In this document: positions 39,430 through 52,319 of the stretch, in pieces
Position numbering within the stretch: position 1 is the first letter of the stretch
Layout: every line of letters begins with the position of its first letter
NCBI GenBank assembly: GCA_946807835.1
Contig: OX327686.1
Coordinates: forward strand, 9,796,001-9,860,000
From: Ailanthus altissimus
Taxonomy: Eukaryota > Streptophyta > Magnoliopsida > Sapindales > Simaroubaceae
Length of the DNA stretch: 64,000 bases
Direction: 5' to 3'
The notes under the pieces: model-generated
The model's input: the letters and a program-made list of their open reading frames with translations, nothing else
What the model was told of the DNA's origin: nothing
Databases searched by the model: none
Program-made: the position numbers and the translations under genes

Positions 39430-41700
39430 AATAATAGTATTAAAAAAGAGATTTGGGCCGAATATTGAATATTGGTTTGGGCTTGTGTTATCTAATAGTC
39501 CAAATTATTTAAAATTATCTAAGAAAAGCTCGTAAGTGGGCCTACCGATGAAGATTCTACGAAGAGAGTTTAGTTTTATAGGGTGACATTAGGTCGCTTT
39601 CCTTCTTACTTAATTAACTCTATTTATTTGTACATAAAAAGTTCTATAATAATGAAAAGCAAAGGGTAAGCTAGCATACGAAAAAAGAATGGTTTTGATT
39701 GTGACAGCTGTGTGAGGCAGCTGCAATAATCAACCCTTTTTTTGGGGCGGGTGTACTCAAAAACTTGATTGAGTATCAACAGTAAATAGGGTAGGTTTTT
39801 GAATTCAAATCCGTACCGGTTATAATTTCACCTTTTTCAATTTTTTATTTATTTTTACATCTCATCTCATCTCCAATTAAAAACGAGATCGTAGGCTTTG
39901 GTCAGGGTCAGGCACTTTATTGCCAACATCTGTACTGATACTGTAGGGGATCAGTGGTCCCCACGCTTATGATCAAGGACCACCTGTCCCGTTGATTAAA
40001 GTCGCTGCCTCCCTCTTTTCTTACTAACAGTAATAAGCTCATAAAAATCAATCTGATGGAACAAATCTGGTCCGTCGGATTAGCTTTTCCCCTTACTTTG
40101 TACCTTCTAACATCAGGTACAGTAGGTTTAAGAGTAAGTACTCTGTTGCGGGAAGTTTAAAGAGAAGCGCTTCAAGTCGGTGGTAAATAGTTTAAAAAAA
40201 AAAAAAAAAAGCCATCTATCGAAATTCAAAAGTTCTTTCACTTCTCTACAGTTTGTTCTCGCGTGAGAGAGAGAAAATTTTGGCATTTTTTAAAATTAGT
40301 CTTCCTCACAAAACCAAAAAAGAAACAAACTTAATTACTCCCAAGTAGGTTTTGATGATGACAAATTGACAATGCAATTTAATTAAAGAGAATATTTTTA
40401 TTATTATAATTAAGTATAATTTTAATTTCATCTTATTTGAGTAAATTTTGACAAATACACCGACAGGCAACAGGCAAGTATCAATACTGATCCAAAAAAA
40501 AAAAAGCTTTTATCCCGGTTCTCGAGTGTCACCGTTTCCATATTTGCGACTCCAAGCAGCAAGCACTGTACTAATAATGCAATTACATGTAGCAATGTCA
40601 CTTGTTATAAAATTAATAAATACCTTCACCCAATTGAATTATTCGAGTTATAATATCCACAATGTTTGTATACTTATTGACCTAAAATTAAGAGTTTAAA
40701 TCCTAATAAAAAGTCGTTTAAGAGTTATAATTTAATAATACTTATTGATAGTGTTGTAAAGATAACTTATAGATTATTATTTTCGTTAATACGAAGAGGG
40801 AATTTAAATTTAAGATTTTTATTGAAGTGAAAAAAAATACACTACATTTTTTTAGTATTAATATATTTTTAAATATTTTAAGAATTTCAATTTTTTAATT
40901 TATAATTCATATATTTTAGCATGATTCTTGTATAGGTTAAAATTATTTTTTTTATTTCAAAAACTTTATTAAAATCATTTAAAAATATTTAGTTGCAAAT
41001 TAAATTAGAACTCTTAAAATTTAAAAAAAAACTATTTTACCCCTTATTTTATTTTAAAAAATTTATTTTAATTCTCTTATAATTTAACCTAAAATAATAT
41101 CCATTAAGACAGTTACACACATTTTCTTAAAATTTACAATGAACAATTAAATGATTAATTATTTTTTTAAGAAAAACTTTATCTATAAAATCTCTATTTC
41201 AAAAATATTTAAATAGTCGTACCAAAACAGACCCCAACCCCAAGTAATAGCTATTATGGTTGTTTACTTATTTTTCTTTAAATTTTTATTACAGAAACGA
41301 TTGGTCAAAGACAATAAATAGCACACCTGTTAAAGAGGTAACGGTTTCTTCCCATTTCTCTCACATTTATCAACATCAAACCAGCAGGTTATTGAACCAG
41401 GAAATCAACGTGGGCTAAACGATATCGTATCACTAAAGCTCATAAATATAACTGAATTTTATAATTTTTCTTTTTTCCATTTTCATGCATGTACGAGCAA
41501 TTACCTTTAATCTTTCAGTTTATATCGCCGTTAGTGCCGATCTCTAAAGACTATTTTTTTTTTTCGAAGCTCGTCACACCAAAAAAAATAAAAAACCATA
41601 AATCAATCAAGGCACAAGATCCGACCAGATCCAAACACCCTTTCTCTTTCTATACATGTACATATGTGTATGTATATATTCATCGATTCATCGGTCAATT
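39430..41700. other. intergenic region upstream of the F-box gene
   Basis: AT-rich with poly-A tracts at 40194-40210 and 40494-40504. No gene recognised. The last few hundred bases should contain the promoter of the F-box gene; no convincing TATA box at a fixed distance was identified. Confidence 0.45.
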
Positions 41701-41808
41701 TCCAATTTAATTCCTAATCCCTGCTCTCCGGAATTAGGGTTCCTCCTAAACCTTTCACAATCCCTTAAATTTCACTCTAATTTCGAGGGTTTTGTCTTGT
41801 CGAAACCA

Positions 41809-41829
41809 ATGTGTTAGATCATGAGCTAG
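41809..41829 (+). promoter_or_regulatory. two minimal upstream ORFs in the F-box gene leader
   Basis: ATG-TGT-TAG at 41809-41817 and ATG-AGC-TAG at 41821-41829, both ending within 64 bp of the main start codon at 41873. Two-codon upstream frames can lower translation of the main frame by stalling or dissociating ribosomes. That effect is known for such frames in general and is only inferred here; the transcript start is not known. Confidence 0.45.
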
Positions 41830-41872
41830 GGTTTTGTTCAATAAAACTCTCACCCGTCTCATCTTCGAGTGC

Positions 41873-44800
41873 ATGAGGATTTGGTGCTGCTTATGCTTCA
41901 CCGAAGACGACGAAGACGAATACACTAGCAACAAAATGAAGGGGGGTTTTTCCGCAATTGAAGACGATTCGGAGGGCAAAATCGGGAATAGCAACGAAGA
42001 TGTGCAGATGCAATTAGGGGTTGCTTTAGGTGTGTTCGGCCCTGAGAGTAACAACGAAGCCGCCGAAAAGTTGGGAACTTCCGAGGACGTGATCAATTCC
42101 ATACCTGTTAATAATAACAATGACGTGGCGCCTGCTCGTCGGAGGCTTGCCAGGTGGCGGCCGGCGATTCGCGGCTCAAGGCGGTACGATGGAGAGGGTA
42201 GTAGTAGCAGTGCTGGTGGCTCGGGTTTGGGTTTGGCCATTGACGATTCGCACCATAAGCGTGCTAAAGTGTACTCTGCTCCTCTGTCAGTCACTCCCAC
42301 TTGCTCTTGCGAAACTTGAATTGTTAAATTTTGTTGTAATATAACAGTAAAATAACTACATTTTTGGATTTTTTTTTCTAATTTTTAGTTTTAGGGTTTT
42401 TTTTGTCTTTTTTTTGCTTTGGCTATTGAATTTGGGATGAAGTAGTTGTTTCCCCGTGTACTGCATGCATTTGATTACAAGTATTGAATTTGCGTGAGAT
42501 TTTTGATTGGGAGGTTTTTGCTCATTGGATGCCCTGCATTGTTGTTTTGTCACTTATGAAACTGTTATTTGCAGCAGGCATCATTATGTGGCTGCTCTGT
42601 CTTCAGATGCTGGGGTCTCTAGTTCCTTTACTGGTGGAGACTACGATATTAGCCGGGGCTCAATAGTTCCAGGAAATGAGGTATTTTACCATGATTTTAC
42701 GTGGGATAGTTGTGGTGATGAGAATCACTTTGACTCTATCAGTGGAAAAGATGATGGAGATGATAATGGTATTTCAAAAACCGAAGATTTAGAAGTCCGG
42801 ATGGATCTTACAGATGACTTACTACATATGGTACTTGCTTTTTCTTTAATGAGTTATTGATTATTATCTGTTTTTATTTTTCATGTGGTTTCATTTTTGT
42901 GGCCTCATTCTTTCCCAGGTGTTTTCTTTCCTGGAGTATATTGATCTTTGTCGAGCTGCTATGGTTTGTAGGCAGTGGAGAGCAGCCAGTGCCCATGAAG
43001 ATTTTTGGAGGTGTTTGAATTTTGAAAATCGGAAGATATCAGTTGAACAATGTGAGTTTGCTTACTTTAAAAAAAAAAACAATGTGAGTTTGCTTTATGC
43101 ACCTGTAGTAAACTGCTATATTTACATTGGTTCTCATTTGACATTTTACGGGGTTGGTGGGTATTGTAGATTATGTAAGCTAAAGAATGTAGTTGGTGTA
43201 TTGAGGAAAGTATACTTTTAGGAGACTGAGAACCTATTGTCATCAACTTAGAACTGCCAAAAGTGTGTGGCATAACAAAATATGGGCTCAATTGGTAAAG
43301 TTTTCTGAAATGTTTGTATAAATTGTATAGTTAGTGAAAACTAGTAGTCAAACTTTTATTTTCTAGATCTGAGAGCATGTGTGGTTGGATCTTTCAAATC
43401 AAATATCCATGATAAAAGAATACTGGAAATTTGTTTGTAATATTATTATAATCTGCAAATAATGAATATGTGGCATCTATCAGTGTCTGAGAAAACTATT
43501 TTCTATAAGTTGTCCTTTTCCAAACTCTTTTTTGGTTCTGAGCAATTTATAATGGGAAGGAGCACTAAACAAATCTGTTAAAGTTTAACTAGTCAATGGG
43601 GAACCCAACAGCTAGGTGGTTTCTCACTTTCCTCCATTTTCCCAATCCCTTTGGTTGAAGTCTACCTAATGGTTTGTAGAGGTAGATTTCCTCCAATATT
43701 TGGAGGTGGACTTGGTTTGTACTGTGTCTAGAAATCTGGTGGGCCATGATAGACCCAATCAAACTAGTGTCCGGTAGAGCTCTGTCCAAAGTGCTAGTAA
43801 AAATAATTAAAAAAAGAACTTGTTGATGGAAAAAGAATGGCACATTATATTATGCCTCTTTGTTCCTTTTCTTTTTGCACCAAGAACATAATATTAGTAA
43901 TTTGAGTTAAAGTATGAGACTAAGTACATATTTATTAACAAACAATAAAATGCTTGCATGTTTTATTTGGCAAGTTGAAGGCCAGAAACTGCTTATGAAA
44001 TTTGATTAAGAAAGGTCTGTTGGGAAATGGTTCTGGAGATATGCAACCGAGAGGGAAACACTTTGTTGGAGTGTTAGTGGGCGTTAAGTATGGGGTGTTC
44101 AAGTTCAGCAAGCAGCTATGAAAATTTTTCTTGTGCTTGGCTTTGGGGTGTTTTACAGGTGCTTGAGATTTTTTCTCTAATCATGTCTATCTTTTCCCTT
44201 TTTGATTTTTAGGGTAGGAAGTGGGACAAAATTTGTCATTGGCAGGGCAGTTTTTGTGATAAAATTTCCCCAAAAATATTTTCCTTGAATTATTGGCTAT
44301 TTCTAAATAAGAGGGCATGTGTAAGAAATTATACATGGTGGCGTATTAGTGTATTATTCTGGAATCAACAATTTTGTTAGAGCGGCATGATTGCCTGGTG
44401 AGGTCTTTGGAGGCATCTTTTAAACTTCTATGCTCTACGTAGAGGACAGGGGTTGGACAAGAGAAATGATGCTTCAGTGGCTAACCCTTTTTGGTTTCAT
44501 TTAAATAAAAAAATTTAATAGCATTGGTAGTATTCTAATGTGTAGTGCCCATTATATGACATGGGCATGGTTTGGGTGATTTGAAATACATATAATGATA
44601 AGTTGATGACATTTCTACAACACATCCGTGAAATTTGTACAGTGCTATGGATCGAGCAGCTTTGCTTGTGTTCCATTATTAACTAGATCAACTGTTATAG
44701 TCTTTATGTGAGTGATTTCAGAAATTATTGTCAGTGACTGTATGTAAGTGTAATATAAAATTTCAAGTTTGTTTTAATTGTTGCATGTTAGTCAATGTTA

Positions 44801-47800
44801 ATATTTTATGTTATTTACTTAATGGATTAATGTGATTTGCAGGATTTTATGATGGACTTATTTAGTTCTTTCATGATGGAAAATGGCATCTGTTTACTCT
44901 TTTAACATCGTATGTGGTAGTTTTCAATATATGTGTATCTGATTTATTTATTTGTGTTGTATTGCTGATATTGACATTGGTTGCTTATGTCATAAACTTC
45001 TGCAATTACGGAATCCAGTGCAAATTTTGGACTCATTTGTTTAATAAAATTTTGAGATAGAGACGTATCATTTTGGGTTTATAATTTCATAAACTTGAAA
45101 GCCAAACTACTCATTTGTGATTTGATTTCAGTTGAGGATGTGTGTCAGAGATATCCAAATGCCACTGAAGTGAATATATATGGTGCTCCTAATATGCATT
45201 TGCTTGTCATCAAAGCAGTCTCTTCATTAAGGTAACTGTTATCATTATTTGAAGTAATGTTGCGGTTAAGTGAACATTGACTGAAGTGAAGTGGATATTT
45301 GTTAATCTATAAATTCATTTTTTGGTTCTCAGAAATCTTGAAGCTTTAACTCTGGGGAGAGGCCAACTAGGGGATACGTTTTTCCACGCTTTAGCAGATT
45401 GCAGTATGTTGAAGAGTTTGAATATCAATGATGCTACTCTTGGTAATGTTGTTCAGGAGATACCTATAAACCATGATCAATTGCGTCATCTTGAAATAAC
45501 GAAGTGCCGTGTAATGCGTGTATCCATCAGGTGGATCATTGTGTTATGTGTTTATAATCTATCATTTCTGTCAATCTTGTGAATTTTGGTGCTAAATTTT
45601 TTGATATATTATAGGTGCCCACAACTCCAACATTTGTCTTTGAAACGCAGTAACATGGCACAAGCAGTGCTCAATTGTCCCCTTCTACATCTCCTTGATA
45701 TAGCATCTTGCCACAAGCTTTCAGATGCTGCAATTCGTTTAGCAGCAACTTCATGTCCTCAATTAGAGTCTTTAGATATGTCAAATTGTTCATGTGTGAG
45801 TGATGAAACACTACGTGAGATAGCCCTTAATTGTGCGAATCTTCATATTCTCAACTCTTCATACTGCCCAAACATATCGCTTGAGGTCAGTATTTATTTT
45901 ATAGGCATTTACTATGATTGTTTTGGTGGTATTTTGATGTACTTTATTTGACTAATGTCCTTTACTTCTTTTTTTTTGAAGTCTGTGAGGCTACCCATGT
46001 TAACAATTCTTCAACTTCATAGCTGCGAGGGTATCACTTCAGCTTCAATGGCTGCAATAGCTTATAGTTATATGTTGGAGGTTTGAATTATCCTACTTTA
46101 TTATTAGTGTCGCCTGGATGACTGGGCAGCCTCTTGTAATTACATCTGACATGTCCCCAGTAACGTGGTAAATATTTTGCAGGTTTTGGAGCTGGATAAT
46201 TGTAACCTATTGACTTCTGTTTCCTTGGAGCTTCCTCGCTTGCAGAGTATAAGACTAGTACATTGTCGCAAGTATACTTTGCCGCTCCATCTAATCTATC
46301 ATTTAACCATTCCCAGTCTCAAGACTGGTCTCAATATTTTGTCTAGCTGAAGTTTTCTCCTCCCCCTTTTTGTCCTTTAACTTACTAGTTTTTCTTTGTC
46401 TCTGCAGATTTGCTGATCTGAATTTACGAACAATGATGCTATCATCTATAATGGTGTCTAATTGTGCTGCTCTCCACCGTATCAACATTACTTCAGATTC
46501 TCTTCAAGTATGCCTCTTTCAAATGGAGTCATTAGATCTACTTCTTTTCCATTTCTTAATCATCATTCAGTGATAACTTTTCTGAGTTCTTTTTGTGGAC
46601 ATGCAGAAATTGTCATTGCAGAAGCAGGAGAACTTGACATCATTGGCATTACAATGCCAGTGTCTGCAAGAAGTGGACCTTACAGATTGTGAATCTTTGT
46701 CAAATTCTGTTTGTGACGTTTTTAGTGATGGTGGGGGATGCCCTATGCTGAAGTCTTTAGTTCTTGATAATTGTGAGGTTGGATTTTGTTATTTCATTTA
46801 TTGTTTCAATGATTTTGTTTAATGTGCTCATGCCTGCATAGGCATGAAGAAATGCCATTTTGCTTCATCATGATATTCACAGTATTCTTTATATTTCTTT
46901 TCTCTACAAAGTCATCCATGTGAAGAAAATGATTTTCCTAGTAGAATGTATAATGTCTTTAATGTGTATCTTGTTGCCTTGTACGCATGAACAGGTGCCT
47001 CTGTGATTATCATAATATTCATGGTTTGGAAAAGTTAACTGTGTGAAAGAGTTGGTTTATCTGCTTGTCTGGTATTATTTTTTAACTTCTAAATATCATT
47101 TCTTAGATAACCATGTTACTTAAAAGGGAAAACAAGCCCCTGTAAACAAAATTAACCAATAACTATTCCCAATTGAGATTGATGAAGAAAAAAGAAGTGT
47201 ATTCAAAATCCTTACAGACCCGTGTGGAACTTATGTTGGGAAACGTTACTGTATCAGGAGTGAGAAAGGGGTGTAAGTGGGAGAGATCCCAAAAGAGGAT
47301 CAGGTTGTGAAAAGAATTATGGTACAGTTTGGTTGCAGTCATTTACAATAGCTTTGTCATGAAGTTTCTTCAGTTTAAGCTCAGACAATGGACTTGCATG
47401 TTTACTTAAGTTTTCAGAAATTGATGGTCCTTGTTGCTTAACACTTTGGTAAAACTATGGTTTGCCCTAATTATATCAAGCATGTTTCTTGTGGCTTGTA
47501 CGAGACATTGGTTTGCCATGCAAATTATTTTTCTTACTGATTGGTTATGAATCAGCAATTAGTTAATGAATCATTACTTTGGCCAGGGCTTGACAGTGGT
47601 GCGGTTCTGCAGTACTTCTTTAGTTAGTCTCTCACTTGTTGGTTGCCGTGCTATCACAGCTCTTGACCTCAAATGTCCCAGTCTTGAGAAAGTGTGCTTA
47701 GATGGCTGTGATCATCTTGAAAGTGCATCATTTGTTCCAGTAAGTGAGAATGATTGCATAGTTGCCTTTGTTGCTTAAGTACATATTAAAAATTTCTTGG

Positions 47801-50800
47801 CTTGTACCTTCAGTTTGAGATTTAGTTCTTTATGTGTGAACAATTCATCTATCTGAAGAACTTTGTTAGGTGGCATATAACTTCACATCTGAATTTAACT
47901 ACCTCATTGCCCAAACCACTCATTCTGTGATGTAATCTTTTTGAATCTGATTGATGTCTGAACAGTGCTGATAGCATCAATCAATACATTTAGTCATAAA
48001 TGTCAACCAACAATTTGTATGCCGTTTGAAAATATTCTCGGTACCTTTTTCCTTTTTGCAGGTTGCTCTCCGGTCTCTCAATCTGGGAATATGCCCCAAG
48101 TTGAATACACTCCATATTGAAGCATTGCGTATGGTGGTGCTTGAGTTGAAAGGGTGTGGTGTCTTGTCTGAAGCATGCATTAATTGCCCGCTTTTAACAT
48201 CTCTTGATGCTTCCTTTTGCAGGTGCGTTGCATGTGCTATTCATTTGGGGGTTACTTTTTCTTGTGCTATGGCTAACATCTTGTTTGTTTGTGCATGCAG
48301 TCAACTCAAGGATGACTGCCTGTCTGCAACTACTACTTCATGCCCATTAATTGAGTCATTAATATTGATGTCATGCCCATCAATTGGCACCGATGGACTT
48401 TACTCCTTGCGGTCGCTTCAAAATTTAACAATGCTTGATTTATCATACACATTTTTGACGAATTTGCAGCCTGTTTTTGAGTCATGTTTGCAGCTAAAGG
48501 TAATTTTTGTTTCAGTTATAGTCATGATTCTACTACTGATATATGATCTACAACCACTTATCTTTTTAGTAATAATGGAAGTGTTCTCTTATCGCTTTCC
48601 ATGATATGCAATTCTGTGATTTCGTCTTTTTTTTTTGTCTTTTCCATTCTTATTGGTCCTTTACTCAGGCTAAGTGTAATATGGGTTTTAGTCTCCTTAT
48701 AATGCTAATTGAATTTAGGTATTGGATTTTCTTTTATGTGTGGGCATAAAATTGACATGAAAGATCATAAGTTTGTCCTAACCTTAGAAATAATTTTCAA
48801 AGGATAAACTGTAAACCTTATAATTATGGTGGCTCGGCAATTTCCTAATTCTGCTTAAGGTTAATTATGTGATGCTGGGTCTCGGTGTCATCTAATGATA
48901 TTGAATTTGTTTGTGAGCTGACTGCTTTCTTTTGTTATGGTTATTCAGTGGATAGAGTTGTCTAGTGAGTCCCATCAGTATAAAATGAAAAGAATTTAAC
49001 TACTTTGGGCTAATGTCTGAAGACTGAACTTTTGAGGGTTTTTTTTTCCTGACCAAATTTGTGAGTTTAAACAGTTAAAATATCATCCAATCCTTTTAGA
49101 GGATGTATTTCTTGATACCTAAGTTTTCTTTATCCAACACATGTTAAGAGAACGGTACTTGGTTAACCTGCCTAGATTGAAGCTCCTATGTTCCCTATTT
49201 CCCCTTTTTTTGGCTATGTCACTTAATTTTCTTTTCTTCTTTAAGGTGTTAAAATTACAAGCATGCAAGTATCTCTCTGACATGTCATTGGAGCCTCTTT
49301 ACAAGAAAGGTTATCTGCCAGCTCTCCAGGAATTGGACTTGTCTTATGGGACCCTTTGTCAGTCAGCTATAGAGGAGCTTCTTGCTTATTGTACACACCT
49401 CACTCATGTTAGCTTGAATGGTTGTGTAAATATGCATGACCTGAATTGGGGTTCTAGTGGTGGTCAGCCTTTTGAGCCACCTAGTGTATATAGCTCCGAT
49501 GGAATTTTTTCTCATGAGAAGATTGATGAGTCAATTGAGCAGCCGCCCAACCGTTTACTGCAGAACCTAAACTGTGTAGGTTGTCCAAATATTAGAAAAG
49601 TTTTCATTCCACCCCAGGCACGCTGCTTCCATTTATCATCGTTAAATCTTTCTCTATCTGCAAACTTGAAGGAGGCTGACGTTGCATGTTTCAATTTGTC
49701 CTTTCTTAATTTGAGGTATGTACTTATTTTGCTCTTGCTTTCGTTGAGGTTATTTCTCATTTCTTTGGCTCTTTGTTCTGCTAATAATTTTACATTTCTA
49801 TGCTATAGTAATTGTTGTGCTTTGGAAACGTTGAAGCTTTCGTGCCCAAGATTAACTAGTCTATTTCTTCAGGTACGCAAATTTGCCTCCCATGGTTGAA
49901 ATCGGTTTAATTTTTTGGACTTTGCAAATAATCTTGTTTAGAGTCCTGGATTTTTTACTTGGGTGATCACAGATTTTTTAGTTTGAGTCCTCAATATGTA
50001 GAATTCTGGTTCCGGAAGAAAGATATTTGAATATACTGAATATATACTGAATGATTAGTTTAGTCCCCTTTAGTCTCGGCATTGGCACTTGATGGGATGT
50101 TAGCTGATGAAAATTATTGTTGAGTTGTGCAAGTGCAAGGCCGTTGTCTAATACATCCAATGCTATCAAATTAAACAATCTACACTAGTTTCTTTATAGG
50201 GACTGTATCCCAATTGGGAATTAGCTTACTTTGTTTGGAAAAAGATTGTACTATTTTATTTTATTTACTTTTTGAGTGTGAGAGTCAGTTTAATAGATTT
50301 ATGTGTTGTATTTCCTCTTGGGCCTTGATTTTTCTGCCAGCTGTTTTACTTCGCATGAGAGAATCGCGAATACTACTGTTATTTTTCATTCATTCCCTTT
50401 GATTTTGTTAATATTATTCTGCTGCATTATAGTGCATGCTACCAAATTGCACCCATCTAATGACTTCCCGGTCTTCTTTAGTCCTGTAACATTGATGAAG
50501 AAGGGGTTGAAAGTGCAATATCACAATGTAACATGCTTGAGACTCTGGATGTCCGGTTTTGTCCTAAGGTGAGATTATCCTTAGTGTTTGTTTCTCCTCT
50601 TAAAGTAGTGGCGATTTATCAGTTACCAAAAATAGATCTCCCTCCTTTTTTTTTTTCTTAACTTTTATTTAATTTATATCAATTTTTAGCAAAGCACAAA
50701 ACTTGTGTCTGAAATAGGATTTTAAATAATTCATTATTTCTGTTGTCCACAATAGATAGGGTCAATGAGCATGGGCAGGTTACGTGCAGCATGCCCTAGC

Positions 50801-50833
50801 TTGAAGCGCATCTTCAGCAGCCTGACACCTTGA
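41873..50833 (+). CDS. FBL15: F-box/LRR-repeat protein 15 (FBL15/SLOMO type)
   Basis: Seventeen exons join in phase to 1013 aa (Arabidopsis FBL15 is about 990): 41873-42285, 42575-42830, 42919-43051, 45132-45231, 45333-45530, 45615-45885, 45982-46080, 46183-46271, 46408-46507, 46607-46777, 47587-47739, 48062-48222, 48301-48499, 49246-49715, 49809-49872, 50482-50568, 50756-50833. The start MRIWCCLCF is the first in-frame ATG. An acidic, disordered region leads to the F-box at about residues 214-262 (DLTDDLLHMVFSFLEYIDLC, CRQW). More than 700 residues of leucine-rich repeats follow, many with the Cys-type pattern (LxxLxLxxCxxL), for example HLLDIASCHKLSDAAI. Such proteins are the substrate receptors of SCF ubiquitin ligases; the F-box binds the SKP1/ASK subunit. 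The Arabidopsis orthologue SLOW MOTION affects auxin homeostasis and plastochron length. No disruption seen. Confidence 0.93.
43980..44510 (+). mobile_element. LINE (non-LTR retrotransposon) 3' fragment in intron 3 of FBL15
   Basis: In the sense strand the sequence translates, across several frame shifts, as GKWFWRYATERETL and VGVKYG (44019-44095), then FRVGSGTKF or, shifted, HWQGSFCDK (44212-44270), and LLNFYALRRGQGLDKRN (about 44419-44467). This order matches the C-terminal zinc-knuckle-associated part (zf-RVT region) of plant L1-type reverse transcriptase proteins. It has stops and frameshifts and is only about 0.5 kb, consistent with a 5'-truncated insertion. It lies inside the 2080-bp intron 43052-45131. 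Confidence 0.65.
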
Positions 50834-51013
50834 TATGATGGACAATTTTTGTTTGTATTCTCTTTGGTGATTATTTTCTCCCGTGGGAGGTGGCAGTGAG
50901 ATAGGTATCATTACTATTTTATACTTTCAATGGTGTTGTAAATGGTCTCCTCTGTTGCAGCTTTTGTTTTGGGTATATTTGTACCTGTTGTGGCTGTTCT
51001 TGTGTAACAAAAC

Positions 51014-51019
51014 AATAAA
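51014..51019 (+). terminator. candidate polyadenylation signal of FBL15
   Basis: AATAAA about 180 bp after the stop codon, followed by T-rich sequence. Consistent with a plant near-upstream element. Other A-rich signals are nearby, so the actual site is not certain. Confidence 0.4.
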
Positions 51020-51474
51020 AATGCTATTTTATGATAATTTCTTTTATTTTCATTGCTTGTTTCAAATTATCTTCTCATTGTTATTGTTATATGTTGGGTA
51101 TTGCCTCCAGTTTCGTTTGGATATATATATATATATATAGGATGTATAGTAGGAAAACCAAAGTATTGTTATAAATAAATAATATAAAAAGTAAAAACCG
51201 ATGGCAATTCAAATATTTGGCACCTCTGAACTGTATTGAAAGGATATATTTTTATTGTAGAAAAATTATGTATATATAATTGTTTTTTGGGGGGATGATT
51301 TTAGTGGAATTAGGGGTGGGTAATTTTGGTTTCGAAAATTTTTGAATCATACTCGAACCTGTTCCAGACGGAGAAAAGTATTTCATTCGGGATGCATTTT
51401 GAGTTTGGGGCAATTCTCGACCTCGGGTTAGGATGGGTTGGGTTGGAAATTGCCTTTTTATATTAAAACTGTAT

Positions 51475-52310
51475 AATTTTAATTCAAATTGGATTGAAAA
51501 ATTTTGAATTATTTTTAAAAAAATAAAAAAAATTTAAATTCAATTTTATTTTTAATTATGTTAAATATTATTTTAAATTTAATTACATTATAATTTAATT
51601 AATTTATTTTAAATTTAATTAAGTTAAATGTTGTAATTTTAAATATTATAATTTTAAAATTTATTTTTTTATTTTAAATATAGTTTTAATGTTAAATATT
51701 AAAAATATTATAATTTTAAATTTAATTGTATTAAATATTATCGATTTAAATTACGTTAAATATTATAATTTTAAATTCAATTATGTTACATGTAATAGTT
51801 TTATTAATTTTGAAATCAATTCGTTCTAAATTTAATTACGTTAGATGTTGTAATTTTAAATCTAATTTTGAGTTAAAATATGTTAAATATTATAATTTTA
51901 AATTTTAAATTTTATTTTAATTTTAATTATATTATATATTATTGATTTAAATTATGTTAAAAGTTACGGTTTTTAATTCAATTATGTTAAATATTATAAT
52001 TTAATTAATTTTAAAATCAATTCGTTTCAAATTTATTTACGTTAAATATTGTAATTTCAAATTAAATTTTGAGTTTTTTTTATATTTATTAATTATAATA
52101 AATTTAAAACTTATTTTAATTTTAATTACATTAAATATTATAATTTCAAATCTAATTTTGAGTTCAATTACGTTAAATATTATCGATTTGAATTCTATTA
52201 AATATTATTATTTTAAATTTAATTGTGTTAAATGTAATAATTTAATTAATTTTAAAATTAATTAATTTTAAAATTAATTATATTAAATGTTATAATTTTA
52301 AATAAATTAT
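51475..52310. repeat. degenerate AT-rich tandem repeat
   Basis: Over about 0.8 kb, variants of TTAAATATTATAATTTTAAAT followed by TTTAATTACG or TCAATTATG recur every 40-60 bp. The region is almost free of G and C. A stretch with GGGTGGG, GGGTTGGGTTGG motifs sits immediately before (51305-51450). It may be a decayed satellite-like or retroelement-derived array. No coding potential. Confidence 0.55.
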
Positions 52311-52319
52311 TTGAAAATA

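Noticed and set aside
41755..42300. 181-codon minus-strand frame
   Set aside because: Antisense shadow of FBL15 exon 1.
49141..49899. Single 252-codon frame read as one exon
   Set aside because: It reads through real introns; the FBL15 exons 49246-49715 and 49809-49872 with GT-AG borders explain the coding part.
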